Assembly (NCBI GenBank): GCA_016200895.1
Contig: JACQDX010000063.1
Location: 53,480-117,479 of the forward strand
From: Burkholderiales bacterium
GTDB lineage: Bacteria > Pseudomonadota > Gammaproteobacteria > Burkholderiales > Burkholderiaceae_D
Direction of reading: 5' to 3'
Length of the DNA stretch: 64,000 bases
Positions 52,837 to 61,797 of this stretch are shown piece by piece. Every line of letters begins with the position of its first letter. Positions within the stretch are counted from its first letter, which is position 1. The position numbers were made by a program, and so were the translations under genes. The notes beneath the pieces were generated by a model that searched no databases, had not been told where the DNA came from, and saw only the letters and a list, made by a program, of their open reading frames with translations.

Positions 52837-54795
52837 ATGTCTGTGAAAAAAAGTTTAGCTGGTCTTAGCCTGATGATCTTAGCAGGTTTCGCAACAAGTC
52901 CTTTCGCCTATGCAGCGCCTGCGAAAAGGAGCCTGATTGCCAATGATGATGACCGCTTCATGGCGCTGCGCGATGCCGCCATGCATGACGATGCCGCCAG
53001 TGTCGAGCAATATGCTGCGATGCTGAAGAATTATGCCATCCCTTCCTATATTGATTATTACCGCATACGCTCGCGTCTGGTAAAAACCAGCAATAGTGAA
53101 TTCCGTGAATTTATTAGCAAGTATGAAGGTAGCGCCATCGCGGACCGCCTGCGTAATGATTGGTTGTTACTGCTGGGCAGACGCGGTGAATGGGACTTGT
53201 TTGACCAGCAATATCCGCAATTTGTAGTCGCTGATGATAATCAGTTGCGCTGCTATTCTCAGTTGTCCAAAGCCATGAAGCAACAGAAAGTGGCGACCGA
53301 AGCGCGCAACTTGCTCAATAGCCCACGCGATTATGGCGAAGGCTGTTATGCCCTGGTGACTTATCTGGCCACGACTGGACAATTCAACCAGTATGATTTG
53401 TGGGCGCAAATGCGCATGGCTGCAGAAAGCGGTGCCACTCCATTGGCACAACGTCTGGGCAAGCTTTTGAACGTGCCAGAAAAACAAGTCGCAGAAGTCA
53501 TCGACAAACCCGCTGGCTTGCTGAAAAAAGCACCGGATGCTGGCCATGCCGCGCATGAACTCTACCTGATCGCCCTTGGTCGTCTGGCAAAAACTGACCA
53601 TGAGCAGGCGGCGGCCACACTCAGCCGCCATGCAGCTTTGTTCACTGACAATGAACGCGCCCTGGGCTGGGCCCAGATCGCCATGCAAGCAGCGCTGAAG
53701 CTGGAACCAGAAGCATTGGGCTATTGGCAAAAAAGCGAAGGAGCACCCCTCACACTGGAAGCTTACCAATGGCGGACCCGTACGGCTCTGCGTGAACTGG
53801 ACTGGAAGCTGGTGAAATCCAGCATCACCGCCATGCCTGCCAGCCTGAAGAGTGATCCAACCTGGGTCTACTGGTATGGCCGCTCCCTGAAGGCAGAAGG
53901 CAAGAACGAAGAAGCACGGGCACAGTTTGCCAGCATCGCCGATCAACTGCATTTCTATGGGCAACTCGCGCTTGAAGAGCAGGGTCAAAAAATAGGTCTG
54001 CCAGCGACCATCAAGCCATTAACGCCAGACGAACTGGCACCGATGGAAAAAAATCCCAACCTGCAAAGAGCGCTGAAGTTCTATGCGATGAACCTGCGCT
54101 TTGAAGGCACGCGCGAATGGAACTGGGAATTGCGCAAGATGAGCGAGCGCCAGCATCTGGCGGCGGCTGAACTGGCAAGACAAAACAATTTGCTCGACCG
54201 CATGGTCAATACTTCTGACCGTACCAAGGGTGAACTGGACTTTAGCCAGCGCTACCCTACCCCGTTCAATGACAGCATGTACAAGACCACCCAGGCACTG
54301 GGCATGGACATGGCCTGGGTGTATGGTCTGATACGCCAGGAATCGCGTTTCATCATGAATGCAAAATCGCATGTGGGCGCATCAGGCTTGATGCAGCTAA
54401 TGCCAGCAACAGCACGTTATGTGGCCAAGAAAATTGGCCTGGGTAATTTTGTGCCTAACCAGGTCAATGATGTGGAAACCAATATCGCCCTGGGCACAAA
54501 TTATCTCAACATGGTCCTGACTGACCTGGGTGGCTCGCAGGCACTGGCATCGGCTGCTTATAATGCAGGCCCTGGCCGCCCGCGTGCCTGGCGTTCCAAG
54601 CTCAGCAAACCAGTGGAAGGGGCGATTTTTGCCGAAACGATTCCTTTCAATGAAACCCGTGGCTATGTCAAAAACGTCTTGTCGAATGCGACTTACTACG
54701 CCGCCCTGTTCGAGAAAAAACCGCAATCACTGAAGACACGTCTCGGTATCGTCGTGCCCAAAGGCATGACTGCTGGCGACCTGGATCTTCCTTAA
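52837..54795 (+). CDS. slt: Soluble lytic murein transglycosylase
   Basis: A 652-residue periplasmic enzyme. The signal peptide reads SLAGLSLMILAGFATSPFAYA. A long alpha-helical superhelix (U/L domains) follows. The C-terminal goose-lysozyme-like domain has the catalytic Glu in GLIRQESRF, then SGLMQLMPATARYVAKK and ASAAYNAGPGRPRAWR. It cleaves peptidoglycan glycan strands to 1,6-anhydro products. The frame is open upstream to 52660, overlapping fau, but the signal peptide places the start at 52837. Confidence 0.94.
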   Translation: MSVKKSLAGLSLMILAGFATSPFAYAAPAKRSLIANDDDRFMALRDAAMHDDAASVEQYAAMLKNYAIPSYIDYYRIRSRLVKTSNSEFREFISKYEGSAIADRLRNDWLLLLGRRGEWDLFDQQYPQFVVADDNQLRCYSQLSKAMKQQKVATEARNLLNSPRDYGEGCYALVTYLATTGQFNQYDLWAQMRMAAESGATPLAQRLGKLLNVPEKQVAEVIDKPAGLLKKAPDAGHAAHELYLIALGRLAKTDHEQAAATLSRHAALFTDNERALGWAQIAMQAALKLEPEALGYWQKSEGAPLTLEAYQWRTRTALRELDWKLVKSSITAMPASLKSDPTWVYWYGRSLKAEGKNEEARAQFASIADQLHFYGQLALEEQGQKIGLPATIKPLTPDELAPMEKNPNLQRALKFYAMNLRFEGTREWNWELRKMSERQHLAAAELARQNNLLDRMVNTSDRTKGELDFSQRYPTPFNDSMYKTTQALGMDMAWVYGLIRQESRFIMNAKSHVGASGLMQLMPATARYVAKKIGLGNFVPNQVNDVETNIALGTNYLNMVLTDLGGSQALASAAYNAGPGRPRAWRSKLSKPVEGAIFAETIPFNETRGYVKNVLSNATYYAALFEKKPQSLKTRLGIVVPKGMTAGDLDLP

Positions 54796-54813
54796 TTTTC
54801 AAGTGTAGACATC

Positions 54814-55527
54814 ATGCAAGATACAGAAATGCAACCTGCCCTGGCCGCCATGCTGGACCAGCACCGTGCCGGTTTGCGCCTGGTGATAGGCAATAAAAAT
54901 TACTCGTCCTGGTCCATGCGCCCCTGGGTGCTGATGAAGGCGTTTGGCATCCCGTTTGAAGAAATACGCATCTTGCTGCACCAGCCAGATACCACCAACC
55001 GTATCGCTGAATATTCTGCTGCGGGCCGTGTACCGGTCTTGCTGGCTGGCGAAATCACCATCTGGGATTCACTGGCAATTTGCGAATACCTGGCCGAGCA
55101 ATTTTCCATACTCAATCTGTGGCCGGAAGATGTCGCTGCAAGGGCGACGGCACGCAGCATCTGCGCCGAAATGCATTCTGGTTTTTCTTCGCTGCGCTTT
55201 GACATGCCCATGAATATCCGCGCCGACCTGTTTGGCAAGGGCCGCACCATAGGCTCACAAGCAGATATAGGGCGCATCAGCGAAATCTGGGAAGATTGCC
55301 TGTCATCTTACGGTGCGCATGAATTCCTGTTCGGTGCATTCTCTATTGCTGATGCATTTTATGCTCCTGTTGTCATGCGTTTCCGCACTTATGGGGTGTC
55401 GCTGGCACCGGCCCTGCAAGCCTATGCAGACCGCGTCATCGCTCACCCTGCGGTAGCCCTGTGGATCAGGGAAGCCTTACTGGAAACTGAAAACATGCCC
55501 GGCCATGACAACCGCCACGGCGATTGA
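54814..55527 (+). CDS. Glutathione S-transferase family protein
   Basis: A 237-residue GST. The N-terminal thioredoxin-like domain reads LVIGNKNYSSWSMRPWVLM, with the Ser of SSWSMR at the usual catalytic place, then GRVPVLLAGEITIWDSLAI for glutathione binding. An all-helical domain follows (SIADAFYAPVVMRFRTYG). A role in detoxification is likely; the substrate is unknown. It lies 18 bp after slt and just before cca, in a block of this kind common in Burkholderiales. Confidence 0.9.
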   Translation: MQDTEMQPALAAMLDQHRAGLRLVIGNKNYSSWSMRPWVLMKAFGIPFEEIRILLHQPDTTNRIAEYSAAGRVPVLLAGEITIWDSLAICEYLAEQFSILNLWPEDVAARATARSICAEMHSGFSSLRFDMPMNIRADLFGKGRTIGSQADIGRISEIWEDCLSSYGAHEFLFGAFSIADAFYAPVVMRFRTYGVSLAPALQAYADRVIAHPAVALWIREALLETENMPGHDNRHGD

Positions 55528-55550
55528 GCCATAGCGGCATGAAGACATTG

Positions 55551-56744
55551 ATGAAGACATATATCGTAGGCGGTGCAGTACGCGATGCCTTGCTGGGCTT
55601 CCCCGTACAAGACCGTGATTTTGTCGTGGTTGGTGCCACACCTGAAGACATGCTGGCAAAAGGATTCCTGCCGGTGGGCAAGGACTTTCCGGTCTTCCTG
55701 CATCCCAAGACCCATGAAGAATATGCCCTGGCCCGCACCGAACGCAAGACCGCTGCCGGTTACAAGGGTTTTGTATTTCATACCGATGCAGAAGTCACGC
55801 TGGAACAGGATTTAATACGGCGTGACCTCAGCATCAATGCCATGGCCCAGGACGATGATGGCAATATCATTGACCCCTACGGCGGTTTGCAAGATCTGGA
55901 AAACCGCATCTTCCGTCATGTCTCGATGGCGTTTTGCGAAGACCCGGTACGCATATTGCGCCTGGCCCGCTTTGCGGCCCGCTTCGCCACGCCGCCCAAG
56001 GATTTCAGCGTGGCACAAGAAACTACCGCGCTGATGCAAACCATGGTGGCTGCCGGTGAAGTCGACGCCCTGGTGGCAGAACGCGTATGGCAAGAAATTT
56101 CACGTGGTTTGATGGAAGCACGTCCTTCACGCATGTTTGAAGTCTTGCGCAGTTGCGGCGCACTGCAACGCTTGTTGCCTGAGCTTGATGTCTTGTGGAC
56201 TATCCCCGCAACAGCCCACTCCAGCAAGGCTGAACAATTGATGCCCTTGCTGGATGCCACCGCACAGACAGGTCAGCCCTTGATAACACGCTATGCCGTC
56301 TTGCTGCATGACCTGGCTGCTGTTAAAACTGATGAGCAAGTTGAAGCTGCACAGGAAAAACAGCGCATGGCGCTGGCCGATGCGATCAGCCAGCGATTAA
56401 AAGTACCGACAGAATGTCGCGACCTCGCGGTCATGCTGGCGCGTGAACATTTGCGTATCAAAGATGTCGCATCACTGTCCGCCGCTGACGTAATAGATTT
56501 GCTGGGGCGCTGCGATGCTTACCGCAAACCCCAGCGCTTCCAAGAATTATTGGATGCTGCAGGTTGCCTGTATGCTCAGGCGGACACTGCATATGCGCCA
56601 CAAACCCGGCTCAGCAAGGCGCTGGAAGTGGCACAGCAAGTCAATGGTGGTGAGATAGCCAGCTTGCATGTCAGTAGTCCCGCACAAATTCCCGTGGCGA
56701 TACGGGCAGCCAGAATCGCAGCGCTAGAGGCCAACAACAGTTAA
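55551..56744 (+). CDS. cca: CCA-adding tRNA nucleotidyltransferase
   Basis: A 397-residue enzyme that adds or repairs the 3' CCA of tRNA. Motifs: YIVGGAVRDALLG, DRDFVVVGATPEDML, RTERKTAAGYKGF, the metal region, RRDLSINAMAQDDDG and EDPVRILRLARFAARF. A C-terminal HD-like region has AVLLHDLAAVKTDEQ, but the second His-rich element usual in the long E. coli-type enzymes (an HHGH-like stretch) is missing, so the extra phosphohydrolase activity may be lost. The start is set at 55551, where the conserved MKTYIVGGAVRD begins; TTG 55524 and ATG 55539 lie upstream in frame. Confidence 0.93.
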   Translation: MKTYIVGGAVRDALLGFPVQDRDFVVVGATPEDMLAKGFLPVGKDFPVFLHPKTHEEYALARTERKTAAGYKGFVFHTDAEVTLEQDLIRRDLSINAMAQDDDGNIIDPYGGLQDLENRIFRHVSMAFCEDPVRILRLARFAARFATPPKDFSVAQETTALMQTMVAAGEVDALVAERVWQEISRGLMEARPSRMFEVLRSCGALQRLLPELDVLWTIPATAHSSKAEQLMPLLDATAQTGQPLITRYAVLLHDLAAVKTDEQVEAAQEKQRMALADAISQRLKVPTECRDLAVMLAREHLRIKDVASLSAADVIDLLGRCDAYRKPQRFQELLDAAGCLYAQADTAYAPQTRLSKALEVAQQVNGGEIASLHVSSPAQIPVAIRAARIAALEANNS

Positions 56745-56877
56745 ATTCAGTTAAATTTAGTTAAAATGAAGAGAATAGAAGTTTTATTCTCAAAACTTGA
56801 GCTTTTCTGGAATAATCCGGACAGATCATCTACAATGCATTGTGCACTGCACAAAAGGCTACCCATAAGGAGCTGCT

Positions 56878-57564
56878 ATGAATGCGTCAGACGTTTTTCC
56901 AGAAGATCCAAAGCACTTGTTAGATTCAGCAAAAAAACCATCCAAACCGACTATTTTCGTCAAGGAATTGTCAGAGAAGGACAGGCACCGCATCATGAAA
57001 CACTTTCTCGGTCTTGAGGAAAGTGACCGCCTGCTGCGCTTCGGCACCTATCTGCCAGATGCCATGGTAGAAAAATATGTAGAAGGCATAGACTTCTCCC
57101 GCGACAAGGTATTCGGCGTCATTAGCCACCATTTCCGCATCGTCGGCGTCGGCCACCTGGCTTACGCCCCACGCGCAGAAGATGACGAGGCCACAGATAA
57201 AGACAAAGTCGCCGAATTTGGCGTCTCCGTCTCCAGTTCGGCCCGCGGCAAAGGCATAGGTTCAAAACTGTTTGAACGCGGTGCCATCCACTGCCGTAAT
57301 GACGATGTTGACACCCTGTACATGCACTGCCTGTCATCGAATCAAACCATGATACACATCGCCAAAAAAGCAGGCATGGAAATCCACCGCGCCTACGGCG
57401 AAGCTGACGCCTATCTCAAACTCATGCCAGCAGACGCCGCCAGCATGCTCAAAGAAGCCATGCAGGAACAGGTTGCAGCGATTGACTACAGCATCAAGGC
57501 AAATACCCGCGCTGCTGCCAAATGGCTGAGTAACTTGCCGGGGATGAAGGATAGTCCTAAGTAG
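56878..57564 (+). CDS. GNAT-family acetyltransferase
   Basis: A 228-residue N-acetyltransferase. The core reads VFGVISHHFRIVGVGHLAY, then EFGVSVSSSARGKGIGSKLFERG, containing the acetyl-CoA pyrophosphate-binding RGKGIG, and MIHIAKKAGMEIH. N- and C-terminal helices extend it. The acceptor is unknown. AAGGAG precedes the ATG. It lies downstream of cca but has its own 130-bp upstream space. Confidence 0.88.
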   Translation: MNASDVFPEDPKHLLDSAKKPSKPTIFVKELSEKDRHRIMKHFLGLEESDRLLRFGTYLPDAMVEKYVEGIDFSRDKVFGVISHHFRIVGVGHLAYAPRAEDDEATDKDKVAEFGVSVSSSARGKGIGSKLFERGAIHCRNDDVDTLYMHCLSSNQTMIHIAKKAGMEIHRAYGEADAYLKLMPADAASMLKEAMQEQVAAIDYSIKANTRAAAKWLSNLPGMKDSPK

Positions 57565-58207
57565 TTGAGCTATGACCTTTCACCACAGAGACACTGAGGA
57601 TTTAGGAAGAAAACAAGACCTGGCGTCTCTGTGCCCAACCGTTGATTAACTGAATATTAAGAAATCTTAGTACAAGTCGTCTTAACGTTGATTTTGACTT
57701 TGGGTGTTGTTGTTGAATTTTGCAGTTCCCATGTGTCGACGCCGTTTGTGTGGTACAGAAAATGGATTAAGAAATGCCCGTGTTTGAGCGCAGCGAGTTT
57801 CGGGCATTTCCCATTTTTTGTACTGCACAAACGGGAACCCCGCAGGGGCGACGACGCCTGGGTCGCCTTTCTTTGAGTACTTTCTTTGGCGACGCAAAGA
57901 AAGTATTTCGGCTGCCGGGCCGAGACCCGGCTTGCATCCACGAAGGGCAATCGTTTTACATACGATAAAAGTATGCAACGGACGCCACTAGGCTCCAGCC
58001 TTCGCTGGAGCGACGATAATTTGAGCACGGTTTATTGAACAAAATCCTTGTGCCAAAGTAGGACAATAGCTGAATCAAAATACGGCATACGGCAACCATC
58101 ACTGTAGCGCCAGCCCGCTAGCCTCCAGCCTTCGCTAAAGCGACGATTTGAAGGCTAACTATATTAAAGATGTCGCTATCAATACATCCCTCAAAAAATC
58201 ACTGCCC
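57565..58207. other. Noncoding region with dispersed repeats
   Basis: 643 bp with no supported gene. Near 57850-57905 a pair of CTTTCTTTG/CAAAGAAAG arms flank GAGTACTTTCTTTGGCGACG and form an inverted repeat typical of intergenic sequences in Oxalobacteraceae. A 30-bp repeat beginning CTAGGCTCCAGCC lies at 57988-58017 and recurs with four changes at 58118-58147. A 123-codon minus-strand frame across the block looks spurious. Confidence 0.6.
57988..58147 (+). repeat. Direct repeat pair with CTCCAGC/GCTGGAG hairpin
   Basis: The copy at 57988-58017 and the copy at 58118-58147 share CTCCAGCCTTCGCT and AGCGACGAT. The first can fold (CTCCAGC with GCTGGAG around CTTC-like bases); the second has lost the pairing (CTAAAG). 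These are 130 bp apart and may be remnants of a small mobile repeat. Confidence 0.55.
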
Positions 58208-58711
58208 TTAAACCCCCACCACCACCGGCAAGGCCGTCGTGTCCTTAATCTGCTGCAAGGCAAAACTCGACTTCACATCCAGCACTGCAGGATGCCGCAA
58301 TAGCGTCTCCATCATGAAACGCGAAAAGTGGTTCATGTCTTCCACATGCACACGCAAGAGATAATCCATTTCCCCGGTCATCGCATAACAGGCTACCACC
58401 TCAGGCCACTGCCCTACCGAAGCCGAGAAATCGTCACGCGGTGAGCGTGATGCACCCTTGCCGGGATTATCACTATGCTTTTCCAGCCTCACATTGACGT
58501 AGGCCAGCAGGCCCAGGCCTATCTTGGCCGGTTCCAGCAAGGCCACGTATTTGCGGATGACGCCACTATCTTCCAGGCGCTTGATGCGGCGCAAGCAGGG
58601 GGAAGGCGAGAGGTTGACGCGCTCGGCCACCTCCTGATTGGTGAGCCTGCCATCCGTCTGCAAAATCGCCAGTATCTTGCGGTCTATCTTATCCAGCTCC
58701 ACTTCAAGCAT
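58208..58711 (-). CDS. Lrp/AsnC-family regulator
   Basis: A 167-residue regulator. An N-terminal helix-turn-helix (LDKIDRKILAILQTDGRLT, then VAERVNLSPSPCLRRIKRLED) is followed by the ligand-binding RAM domain (VVACYAMTGEMDYLLRV, and HPAVLDVKSSFALQQIK). The RAM loop contains an insert (SDNPGKGASRSPRDD) longer than usual. It faces hppD divergently and probably senses an aromatic amino acid and controls hppD. The start at 58711 has GAGGC upstream; the frame from 58741 lacks this. Confidence 0.9.
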   Translation of the reverse strand: MLEVELDKIDRKILAILQTDGRLTNQEVAERVNLSPSPCLRRIKRLEDSGVIRKYVALLEPAKIGLGLLAYVNVRLEKHSDNPGKGASRSPRDDFSASVGQWPEVVACYAMTGEMDYLLRVHVEDMNHFSRFMMETLLRHPAVLDVKSSFALQQIKDTTALPVVVGV

Positions 58712-58889
58712 AATCTGCCTCACATCAAATAAATTAAGCAATATTATTGCTCAAATCGTTAAACCATTGGGTTATTTTGCAATTATATGGCGCGTTTCGC
58801 AGACTATACTGAGAGCTTGAGCTACATCAAAGCCAGCCTTGAAAGCGGTAGATGCAGCGGACACTGATGATTACACTGAGGAGACAGGC
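58712..58889. promoter_or_regulatory. Divergent promoter region of the regulator and hppD
   Basis: 178 bp, AT-rich near 58720-58790, between the Lrp-type gene and hppD. It must hold both promoters and is the natural binding site for the regulator. GAGGAGACAGGC immediately precedes the hppD ATG and decides its start. Confidence 0.5.
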
Positions 58890-60002
58890 ATGACTTTCCA
58901 AACTTGGGAAAACCCTATGGGTACCGATGGCTTTGAGTTTATCGAGTACGCAGCACCCGATCCAAAAGCACTCGGCGAATTATTCGTCACCATGGGTTTC
59001 ACAGCGATAGCAAAACATCGCACCAAGGATGTGACCCTGTTCCGTCAAGGTGGTGTGAACTTCATCATCAATGCAGAACCAGATTCTTTCGCACAAAAAT
59101 TTGCCCGCAAACATGGGCAATCCGTTTGTGCATTCGCTTTCCGTGTCAAAGATGCCAATGCTGCCTACAAGCGTGCGCTGGACCTGGGTGCCTGGGGCTT
59201 CGATAATAAAACCGGCCCTATGGAATTGAATATTCCTGCCATCAAAGGCATAGGCGATTCCCTGATTTATTTCGTTGACCGCTGGCATGGCAAAGATGGT
59301 GCAGATGCAGGTGCCATCGGCAATATCAGCATCTATGATGCTGACTTCGTGGCATTGCCTGGCGTGGATTCCAACCCGGTTGGCAAAGGCCTGACTTATA
59401 TCGACCACCTGACCCACAACGTGCACCGTGGCCGCATGAAGGAATGGGCAGATTTCTATGAAACCCTGTTCAACTTCCGCGAAATCCGATACTTCGATAT
59501 CGCTGGCAAGCACACAGGCCTGAAGTCCAAAGCCATGACTTCACCTTGCGGCAAAATCCGTATTCCTATCAATGAATCTTCGGATGACAAATCCCAGATC
59601 GCTGAATACCTGGACCTGTACCACGGCGAAGGCGTGCAACATATCGCCATGGGCACGGACAATATCTATGACACCGTGAGCGGCATGAAAGCCAATGGCG
59701 TCGTATTCCAGGACACCATAGAAACTTACTACGACCTGGTTGACCGCCGCTTGCCTGGCCATGGTGAAAACCTGGAAGAATTGCGCAAATTGCGCATCCT
59801 GGTTGATGGCAAGAGCACAGAAACATCGCGTGAATTGCTGCTGCAGATTTTCACGACCACGGTCATCTGCCCTATCTTCTTTGAAATCATCCAGCGCAAG
59901 GGCGACCAGGGTTTTGGTGAAGGTAACTTCCGCGCTCTGTTTGAATCTATCGAGCTTGATCAGATCCGTCGTGGCGTCATCAAAGACGAAACAACAGCCT
60001 GA
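58890..60002 (+). CDS. hppD: 4-hydroxyphenylpyruvate dioxygenase
   Basis: A 370-residue Fe(II) dioxygenase that turns 4-hydroxyphenylpyruvate into homogentisate in tyrosine breakdown. Motifs: MGTDGFEFIEYAAPD, YIDHLTHNVHRGRM (first iron His), GEGVQHIAMGTDNIYDT (second His), and the C-terminal FTTTVICPIFFEIIQRKGDQGFGEGNF with the Glu ligand (abbreviated: IFFEIIQRKG, GFGEGNF). The ATG at 58890 follows a good ribosome-binding site; the frame opens at 58839. phhA follows in the same direction after a terminator-like hairpin. Confidence 0.95.
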   Translation: MTFQTWENPMGTDGFEFIEYAAPDPKALGELFVTMGFTAIAKHRTKDVTLFRQGGVNFIINAEPDSFAQKFARKHGQSVCAFAFRVKDANAAYKRALDLGAWGFDNKTGPMELNIPAIKGIGDSLIYFVDRWHGKDGADAGAIGNISIYDADFVALPGVDSNPVGKGLTYIDHLTHNVHRGRMKEWADFYETLFNFREIRYFDIAGKHTGLKSKAMTSPCGKIRIPINESSDDKSQIAEYLDLYHGEGVQHIAMGTDNIYDTVSGMKANGVVFQDTIETYYDLVDRRLPGHGENLEELRKLRILVDGKSTETSRELLLQIFTTTVICPIFFEIIQRKGDQGFGEGNFRALFESIELDQIRRGVIKDETTA

Positions 60003-60048
60003 CGCATTAAAACTCATGTTTCGTCAACAGCTAATGGAGATATGAGAG

Positions 60049-60080
60049 AGGCTGGCCATCATCTTGATGCCGGCCTTTTT
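60049..60080 (+). terminator. Terminator between hppD and phhA
   Basis: AGGC, GGC and ATCA (60049-60061) pair with TGAT, GCC and GCCT (60065-60076) with one bulge and one wobble, followed by TTTT. phhA starts 12 bp after, so this may be partial or phhA may use its own promoter. Confidence 0.65.
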
Positions 60081-60091
60081 CACGAAAAAAT

Positions 60092-60988
60092 ATGGATACT
60101 ATCGATACTTCCGCTACTACCGTCAGCAATGACGATTTCCTGTCCACCGTTGCAGAAAAATCCAATGGTGCAGCCCTGCGTGGCAATTATGAAAAAGCCG
60201 ACGAGCAATACGTCGTAGCACAAGACTGGGCTGCCTATACAGAAGAAGAACACGCCCTGTGGCGCAAGCTCTACCAGCGCCAGATGGAACTCTTGCCCGG
60301 CCGCGCCTGTGATGAATTTATTGACGCTTTGCACAAGATGGATGCTTCTGGCGGCATCCCGCGTTTTGACCGCACTTCAGAAGAATTGTTTACGGCCACT
60401 GGCTGGCGCATCGTCGCCGTACCTGGGCTGATTCCTGAGCTGACTTTCTTTGAACATCTGGCCAACCGCCGCTTCCCCATCACCGTGTGGTTGCGCAAGC
60501 CGGAAGAGTTCAATTACATCGTCGAACCCGATGTCTTCCATGATTATTTCGGTCATGTACCGCTGCTGTTCAATCCTGTCTTTGCCGACTACATGCAGCT
60601 ATATGGCAAGGGTGGCTTAAAGGCGATGAAGCTGGGAGGTCTGGATTATCTGGCGCGTCTGTACTGGTACACAGTGGAGTTTGGCCTCATCAAGACTGAC
60701 AAGGGTTTGCGCATCTACGGCGCGGGCATCTTGTCGTCTGGCGGTGAAGTCGAATATTGTCTGAAACCTGGCACACCCTCACGCCATATTCATCTTGAAA
60801 TAGAACGCTGCCTGCAAACCCTGTACAAGATAGACAGCTTCCAGGAAACCTATTTTGTCATCGACAATTTCCAGCAATTGTTTGATGGCACGGCACCGGA
60901 TTTCACGCCTTATTATGAGCGCCTGAAACAACTCGATGCCTTGCCAGCCAATACTTTATTGCCGGGTGAAGTTGAATTGCTGCCGTAA
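60092..60988 (+). CDS. phhA: Phenylalanine-4-hydroxylase
   Basis: A 298-residue pterin-dependent enzyme that converts Phe to Tyr, feeding HppD. Iron ligands lie in PDVFHDYFGHVPLL (two His) and in YWYTVEFGLI (Glu). Other motifs: DEFIDALHKM, GWRIVAVPGLIPEL and YGAGILSSGGEVEYC. Length is normal for the bacterial monofunctional form. With the Lrp-type regulator and hppD it makes a Phe/Tyr catabolic block; a pterin dehydratase gene is not in view. Confidence 0.95.
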   Translation: MDTIDTSATTVSNDDFLSTVAEKSNGAALRGNYEKADEQYVVAQDWAAYTEEEHALWRKLYQRQMELLPGRACDEFIDALHKMDASGGIPRFDRTSEELFTATGWRIVAVPGLIPELTFFEHLANRRFPITVWLRKPEEFNYIVEPDVFHDYFGHVPLLFNPVFADYMQLYGKGGLKAMKLGGLDYLARLYWYTVEFGLIKTDKGLRIYGAGILSSGGEVEYCLKPGTPSRHIHLEIERCLQTLYKIDSFQETYFVIDNFQQLFDGTAPDFTPYYERLKQLDALPANTLLPGEVELLP

Positions 60989-61025
60989 ATTGTTGCCATA
61001 AACCGCGGCATCAATGCAGAAAGTT

Positions 61026-61056
61026 AAATGGGACATCAGTCTGATGTCCCATTTTT
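61026..61056. terminator. Bidirectional terminator after phhA
   Basis: AAATGGGACATCA (61026-61038) and TGATGTCCCATTT (61042-61054) form a 13-bp perfect stem followed by T residues on the plus strand, with A residues preceding for the minus strand. It serves phhA and the convergent DUF2147 gene. Confidence 0.85.
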
Positions 61057-61577
61057 TATTTTTGCGCCGTAACGGTATTTGATACGCGCGTCCACACCTG
61101 GCTACGGCCATTTTCTGGCTTGTCCTTGTATGCTGTGACTTCCAGCTCAGTCGGGCTCAGCATGCGCATCTGGCAAGCGTAGGTCTGGCCATCCGCGCGG
61201 TTAAAAATCTTGCCTGACCAGGTGTCGGCCTTGCCTGGCGTAAAACCTTCCATGATGGTCTTGCCAAGCACAGGTATTGCGGGCACTGGCGCAGCAGTGC
61301 TACCCATCGCACTCATATTACTCATATTGCCCGCATCGTTGACCTTGCTGACTTTACCGCACAAGGCCTGGCCGCAATTGCTGATTTGCACTTCCAGACT
61401 TCCGCTCTGGGTCAGCCAGGTGCCAGCGGCCTGGTTATTGGCTTGATTATTAGCCTGGATTTCAGCTTCCACAGGTGCCAGGTAGTAATCAGACAAACCC
61501 GCCTGTTGCGCCTGGGCAGACCAGGCACTCATCAATACAGTGGCGCAAGTGCTGATAACGATCATTTGCTTTTTCAT
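61056..61577 (-). CDS. Exported DUF2147 protein
   Basis: A 173-residue protein with a signal peptide (MIVISTCATVLMSAWSAQA) and a DUF2147 domain: GTWLTQSGSLEVQISNCGQALCGKV, shortened here as GTWLTQSG and CGQALCGKV, then MEGFTPGKADTWSGKIFNRADG and YACQM, TELEVTAYK. A Gln/Asn-rich stretch (IQANNQANNQAAG) follows the signal peptide. DUF2147 proteins are periplasmic with unknown function. It is divergent from the two-component genes. Confidence 0.88.
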   Translation of the reverse strand: MKKQMIVISTCATVLMSAWSAQAQQAGLSDYYLAPVEAEIQANNQANNQAAGTWLTQSGSLEVQISNCGQALCGKVSKVNDAGNMSNMSAMGSTAAPVPAIPVLGKTIMEGFTPGKADTWSGKIFNRADGQTYACQMRMLSPTELEVTAYKDKPENGRSQVWTRVSNTVTAQK

Positions 61578-61797
61578 GTCAATTCTCCTTGAGTTGTAGA
61601 GGTGATGAATTCATCACGGCAAGCTCATTAGACAGGCGCAAGGTATCTGGCAGATGTCAGGAAATGCCATATTTGCATCTGACTATGTGTCAACGGCACT
61701 CAGATACACTGGGATACAAAAGATTTTGTCTCTGCCGCGATTTAAGCTATAAAGCACTATGGAATAACCCATCAAGAATGAGCGCCAAGTCCAGCAC

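Noticed and set aside
57657..58028. Minus-strand 123-codon frame in the repeat-rich gap
   Set aside because: Its text follows the intergenic repeat (AAAGAAAG arms) and has no coherent protein composition; such frames appear wherever this repeat occurs.
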